A stretch of DNA of 8,508 nt, from the NCBI GenBank assembly GCA_900552285.1, contig URYV01000064.1:1-8508 (forward strand). The letters run 5' to 3'. This stretch comes from an uncultured Oscillospiraceae bacterium. Its GTDB lineage: Bacteria; Bacillota; Clostridia; Oscillospirales; Acutalibacteraceae. Made by a program: the position numbers and the translations under genes. Each line of letters starts with the position of its first letter. Positions within the stretch are counted from its first letter, which is position 1. This document shows, one piece after another, positions 6,847 to 8,508 of the stretch. The notes below the pieces were generated by a model, which was not told where the DNA came from, searched no databases, and saw nothing but the letters and a program-made list of their open reading frames with translations.

Positions 6847-7560
6847 TTACTTTTTACTCAGTCGGCATACGCCGTCCGAATCGTCCCATGCTTTCAGTGC
6901 CGCCGCAAGCTCGGAAATGAATTTTTTATTGATGTAGTCGGCACTGCCACGGTTCATTTCGTGTTCTTCCGCATATTTCCGAATTGACATTCCGTTTATA
7001 TATCTTTTCTTAAAATATGCGGCATAGCTTTTGAGCACGGTTTTAAGACAGTCATTTAAAAAAGTTATATCTTCTTTCAGTATATTAAAATCCGTTTTGC
7101 CCGAAACGCCGATATACCGTTTTTGTGTAACACACAAATTATATTTACGCACATCCGATTTATAGTTTTTGCAGATATCCTTTGCATAATCGGTATATGT
7201 TTCGGCACTGCGGTAAGTGCGGTTCTCATAAAGCAGTTCTTCCGCATCCTTTGATTGCTTTTTACGAACAGGACCGGGAAAGCCTGCTTCTTCCAAATTT
7301 GAAATATGCGTATCGGTGATTTTCACCTGCGGCTGACGGGTGAACTTGTCAACCCATTCGCCGTTTACCTCGACTTGCTCACAAAAAGAATTTTTCGTTA
7401 TTGTGTAATACTTGCAGCCGCAGGCTTCGGTTCCGTAATGAAAAATAACGACTTTTTCATCGGTGTCAGCGTCGGGGACAACTGCCACAACATAAATATA
7501 CCTGCCGTCATACCGTCTGTAAAATCCGGCAAATATTCTCCTGTTCCGTTGCCTGCCCAT
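6847..7560 (-). CDS. Element-borne protein with DUF1653-like N-terminus and helix-turn-helix-like C-terminus
   Basis: A 237-residue cytoplasmic protein. The first ~75 residues (GFYRRYDGRYIYVVAVV ... CGCKYYTITKNSF ... VNGEWVDKF) follow the pattern of the DUF1653 beta-rich domain: a short 'shape' segment, exchange of strands, then an 'E-V-x-G' turn before a conserved F. The middle is charged. The C-terminal ~50 residues (YFKKRYINGMSIRKYAEEHE, then MNRGSADYINKKFISELAAA) look like a sigma-region-4 or HTH recognition unit, in which 'SIRKYAEEHEMNRGSADYI' would be the helix-turn-helix. This suggests a DNA-binding regulator, but neither target nor partner is known. The ATG at 7558-7560 has AGGGGTGAG just upstream, and a plausible promoter lies at 7591-7619. 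Its stop lies only seven bases before the in-frame stop that bounds the recombinase fragment, so a deletion joins the two. The gene itself looks intact. Confidence 0.7.
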   Translation of the reverse strand: MGRQRNRRIFAGFYRRYDGRYIYVVAVVPDADTDEKVVIFHYGTEACGCKYYTITKNSFCEQVEVNGEWVDKFTRQPQVKITDTHISNLEEAGFPGPVRKKQSKDAEELLYENRTYRSAETYTDYAKDICKNYKSDVRKYNLCVTQKRYIGVSGKTDFNILKEDITFLNDCLKTVLKSYAAYFKKRYINGMSIRKYAEEHEMNRGSADYINKKFISELAAALKAWDDSDGVCRLSKK

Positions 7561-7590
7561 ACGCTCACCCCTTAATGATTCTGTGAGAGT

Positions 7591-7619
7591 ATTTTATCAT
7601 ATTCTCGGAAACTTTACAA
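7591..7619 (-). promoter_or_regulatory. Probable promoter for the DUF1653/HTH-like gene
   Basis: On the minus strand TTGTAA (7619-7614), a 17-base spacer and TAAAAT (7596-7591) form a near-consensus sigma-A promoter. The start would fall near 7584, about 25 bases before the ATG at 7560, with the ribosome site AGGGGTGAG in between. No clear terminator separates it from the DUF6809 gene upstream, so read-through is also possible. Confidence 0.6.
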
Positions 7620-7676
7620 TGCCTTTATCAATTATGAAATTCAGCAGAGAAATTCTTTTTGCCATACTGTATTTTA

Positions 7677-7958
7677 TTACGATTCCAACTCCGGTGTGTA
7701 TTCGTACACTTCCATCATCAGCCGAGCTGCCAACCGAAATCCGGTTGTGAACGCCTGTAGTTCATGCTTATCAGAAATCTCTGCTTCCGCCTTTTCGAAC
7801 TGATCAAGCAGGCCTTTTTGGTGTTCTGTGAGAGCAGCTCTGAGATTTTTTTCGTGCCGTATGGCATTTTCGGTTAATTCACTTTTATTGCCGCCGTTCC
7901 ATAAAGCGTGTTCATGCGGACGTATGCTGCCGTAATAAAGTTTTTCAAGTATATTCAC
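7677..7958 (-). CDS. DUF6809-like small protein
   Basis: A 93-residue protein beginning (V/M)NILEKLYYGSIRPHEHALW and ending in a helical segment TGFRLAARLMMEVYEY. The opening NILEKLYYG and the C-terminal GFRLAARLMMEV are the landmarks of DUF6809, a family of about 90 residues common on Firmicutes mobile elements; its function is unknown. The whole chain is predicted mostly helical, with a charged middle (EHQKGLLDQFEKAEAEISDK). No signal or transmembrane segment is visible. I use the GTG at 7956-7958 because GAGGTG (7970-7965) is six bases upstream and family similarity starts there; the same frame opens further up at 8006 without family-like sequence. It is followed 116 bases later by the DUF1653/HTH-like gene in the same orientation. 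Confidence 0.75.
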   Translation of the reverse strand: MNILEKLYYGSIRPHEHALWNGGNKSELTENAIRHEKNLRAALTEHQKGLLDQFEKAEAEISDKHELQAFTTGFRLAARLMMEVYEYTPELES

Positions 7959-8105
7959 GATTTTCACCTCTTTCCAAGCCAAACACCATACCACAATCGG
8001 TGTCATAAGTCCGGCATTCTTTTGAAAGAGTTTTAAATACCGGATTTCTCCTATATTTATCAGGACATTTAGAAAAATCCTGTAAACCTCATTAGTAAAA
8101 ATTGC

Positions 8106-8129
8106 AAAATAAGACAGAGTTCTTATTTT
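8106..8129. repeat. Perfect 9-bp inverted repeat
   Basis: AAAATAAGA (8106-8114) and TCTTATTTT (8121-8129) are exact reverse complements separated by CAGAGT. The stem is AT-rich and has no following T-run beyond one base, so it is a poor terminator. An operator-like dyad upstream of the minus-strand DUF6809 gene is possible. No binding protein can be named. Confidence 0.6.
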
Positions 8130-8159
8130 TATAAATCTCCGTTTTTTAGTGTATAAAAA

Positions 8160-8214
8160 GCCGTGTGCTGCTGCACATAGGACTTGACAAAAATATTGTG
8201 CAGCAGCATACGGC
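8160..8214 (+). repeat. 18-bp near-perfect inverted repeat with 19-base loop
   Basis: The left arm GCCGTGTGCTGCTGCACA (8160-8177) pairs with the right arm TGTGCAGCAGCATACGGC (8197-8214). There are 17 Watson-Crick pairs and one position (8165/8209) that is G-U on a plus-strand RNA but a C/A mismatch on the minus strand. Each arm is also internally near-palindromic (TGTGC-TGCT-GCACA). It lacks a T-run, so it is not an ordinary terminator. A plus-strand structured RNA, a protein-binding dyad or a DNA-processing site would all fit; see findings. Confidence 0.85.
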
Positions 8215-8279
8215 AGGGTTTTAACGCCTGCAAAAACATATTTATTTAATTCAAAAAATATAAACGGCTTATGTTAAAA

Positions 8280-8294
8280 TGTATATTTTATACA
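8280..8294. promoter_or_regulatory. Operator-like palindrome TGTATA-TTT-TATACA
   Basis: A perfect 6-bp dyad with a 3-base centre ends 17 bases before the -35 box of the plus-strand promoter. Size and shape suit a dimeric helix-turn-helix repressor of the phage/ICE type, but the site is AT-rich and short, so chance is possible. No repressor gene is adjacent except the HTH-like protein at 6847-7560. Confidence 0.4.
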
Positions 8295-8311
8295 ATGTGC
8301 AAATTCGGCGG

Positions 8312-8341
8312 TTGACAGCCTGCACTAAAATGCTTTATAAT
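8312..8341 (+). promoter_or_regulatory. Strong plus-strand promoter embedded in an inverted repeat
   Basis: TTGACA (8312-8317), an 18-base spacer and TATAAT (8336-8341) match consensus in both boxes. The -35 box is part of TTGACAGC (8312-8319), whose exact reverse complement GCTGTCAA (8342-8349) begins right after the -10 box and covers the expected start. A protein binding both arms would block the promoter. It drives the hairpin and reading frame to the right. Confidence 0.85.
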
Positions 8342-8367
8342 GCTGTCAAATCAAAAAAACAAATTTG

Positions 8368-8417
8368 AAACAGACAATGGCGCCTGGTAATAAAAAGGTG
8401 CGGTTGTCTGTTTTTTT
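8368..8417 (+). terminator. Terminator-like hairpin between promoter and right-edge ORF (candidate attenuator)
   Basis: AAACAGACAA (8368-8377) pairs perfectly with TTGTCTGTTT (8404-8413). After a wobble and one mismatch an inner stem GCGCCT (8380-8385) pairs with AGGTGC (8396-8401), leaving a 10-base loop. The T-run 8411-8417 follows directly. The transcript from the promoter at 8312-8341 would end after about 70 bases. Because a ribosome site and reading frame lie 20-30 bases further on, this looks like an attenuator or a short RNA unit. Confidence 0.8.
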
Positions 8418-8443
8418 ATTTTAAAAGAAACGGAGCGACAGAA

Positions 8444-8508
8444 ATGAACGGAAACCGAAAGGTCGCCGTAAATTATGAGTCCGAGCGTTCTCGGTATGGG
8501 CGTAGCCG
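8444..8508 (+). CDS. Start of an unidentified plus-strand protein (runs off right edge)
   Basis: An ATG at 8444 is preceded by CGGAG eight bases upstream and opens a frame of 21 complete codons to the edge (MNGNRKVAVNYESERSRYGR...). It lies downstream of the strong promoter and the attenuator-like hairpin, which supports a regulated gene of the element. I do not recognise the protein from this short basic start. A second frame opens at ATG 8477 (MSPSVLGMGVA) and also stays open to the edge, but its only purine-rich upstream sequence, AAAGG, is about 12 bases away. The true frame cannot be settled here. Confidence 0.45.
   Translation, partial: MNGNRKVAVNYESERSRYGRS

Larger units (their letters stand above)
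7959..8443. other. Structured non-coding region between DUF6809 gene and right-edge ORF
   Basis: No protein gene is supported in these 485 bases. From left to right they contain a short dyad CAGGA/TCCTG (about 8062-8083), a perfect 9-bp inverted repeat (8106-8129), an 18-bp inverted repeat (8160-8214), a small GCAGG/CCTGC dyad (8213-8231) and a TGTATA-TTT-TATACA palindrome (8280-8294). Then come a strong plus-strand promoter (8312-8341) and a terminator-like hairpin (8368-8417). The promoter of the minus-strand DUF6809 gene must lie in the left part, but I see only weak candidates. The density of dyads suggests a control or DNA-processing region of the element. Confidence 0.6.
5193..8508. mobile_element. 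End of a degraded integrated element next to tRNA-Leu (partial, continues to the right)
   Basis: From the tRNA terminator rightwards the DNA is visibly more AT-rich, gene density falls, and the gene types are those of Clostridia conjugative or mobilisable elements. These are a serine recombinase remnant, a DUF1653/HTH-like protein and a DUF6809 protein, followed by a region rich in inverted repeats. The left boundary is only placed by the composition and content change, somewhere in 5193-5316. The right boundary is outside the window. I found no second copy of the tRNA 3' end inside the window, so the tRNA cannot be confirmed as the attachment site. Serine recombinases often use other targets, and the adjacency may be secondary. 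The recombinase is inactive as read, so this end is probably fixed in the chromosome unless another integrase exists further right. Confidence 0.65.

Noticed and set aside
7959..8006. ATG start at 8006 for the DUF6809-like gene
   Set aside because: The extra 16 residues are not family-like and no ribosome site precedes them; the GTG at 7958 has GAGGTG at six bases.
8106..8129. Terminator at the 9-bp AT-rich inverted repeat
   Set aside because: The stem is almost pure A/T, no proper T-run follows, and no gene reads into it.
5066..8508. Direct repeat of the tRNA-Leu 3' end as an attachment-site copy
   Set aside because: I searched by eye for TTATCCGCACCA-like strings in the window and found none besides the tRNA itself.
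1..8508. CRISPR array, toxin-antitoxin pair or other defence system
   Set aside because: No regularly spaced repeats and no recognisable nuclease, toxin or antitoxin genes are present; repeats seen are single dyads or a two-copy direct repeat.

Overview
The window looks like the chromosome of a Gram-positive anaerobe of the class Clostridia, most likely from the Oscillospiraceae/Ruminococcaceae. This is inferred from the gene order yicC-remA-gmk-rpoZ-priA, strong GGAGG-type ribosome binding sites, consensus sigma-A promoters and a Clostridia-type serine recombinase. No database search was possible.

Region 1 (about 1-4800, all on the minus strand) is a tightly packed housekeeping operon. It is read from a perfect-consensus promoter (TTGACA, 17 bp, TATAAT) at 4771-4799. 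In transcription order it holds yicC (endoribonuclease family), remA (DUF370 DNA-binding regulator), gmk (guanylate kinase), rpoZ (RNA polymerase omega), priA (replication restart helicase), a 58-residue SHOCT-like protein, and the start of a GNAT acetyltransferase that runs off the left edge. Genes are separated by a few bases or overlap. coaBC, which sits between rpoZ and priA in Bacillus subtilis, is absent here.

Region 2 (about 4800-5192) is a divergent intergenic segment. A second perfect-consensus promoter drives a tRNA-Leu(CAG) with an encoded CCA end on the plus strand, followed by a perfect 11-bp-stem terminator.

Region 3 (about 5193 to the right edge) is visibly more AT-rich and looks like one end of an integrated mobile element beside the tRNA. 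It holds a decayed large serine recombinase that lacks its catalytic-serine segment and carries an in-frame stop. It also holds a 237-residue protein with a DUF1653-like N-terminus and a helix-turn-helix-like C-terminus, a DUF6809-type small protein, and a long structured non-coding stretch. That stretch contains an 18-bp inverted repeat, small dyads, a strong plus-strand promoter embedded in an inverted repeat, and a terminator-like hairpin just upstream of a new reading frame that leaves the window.

I do not see a convincing novel defence or biosynthetic system. The parts most worth a second look are the structured region at 8100-8440 and the recombinase remnant.
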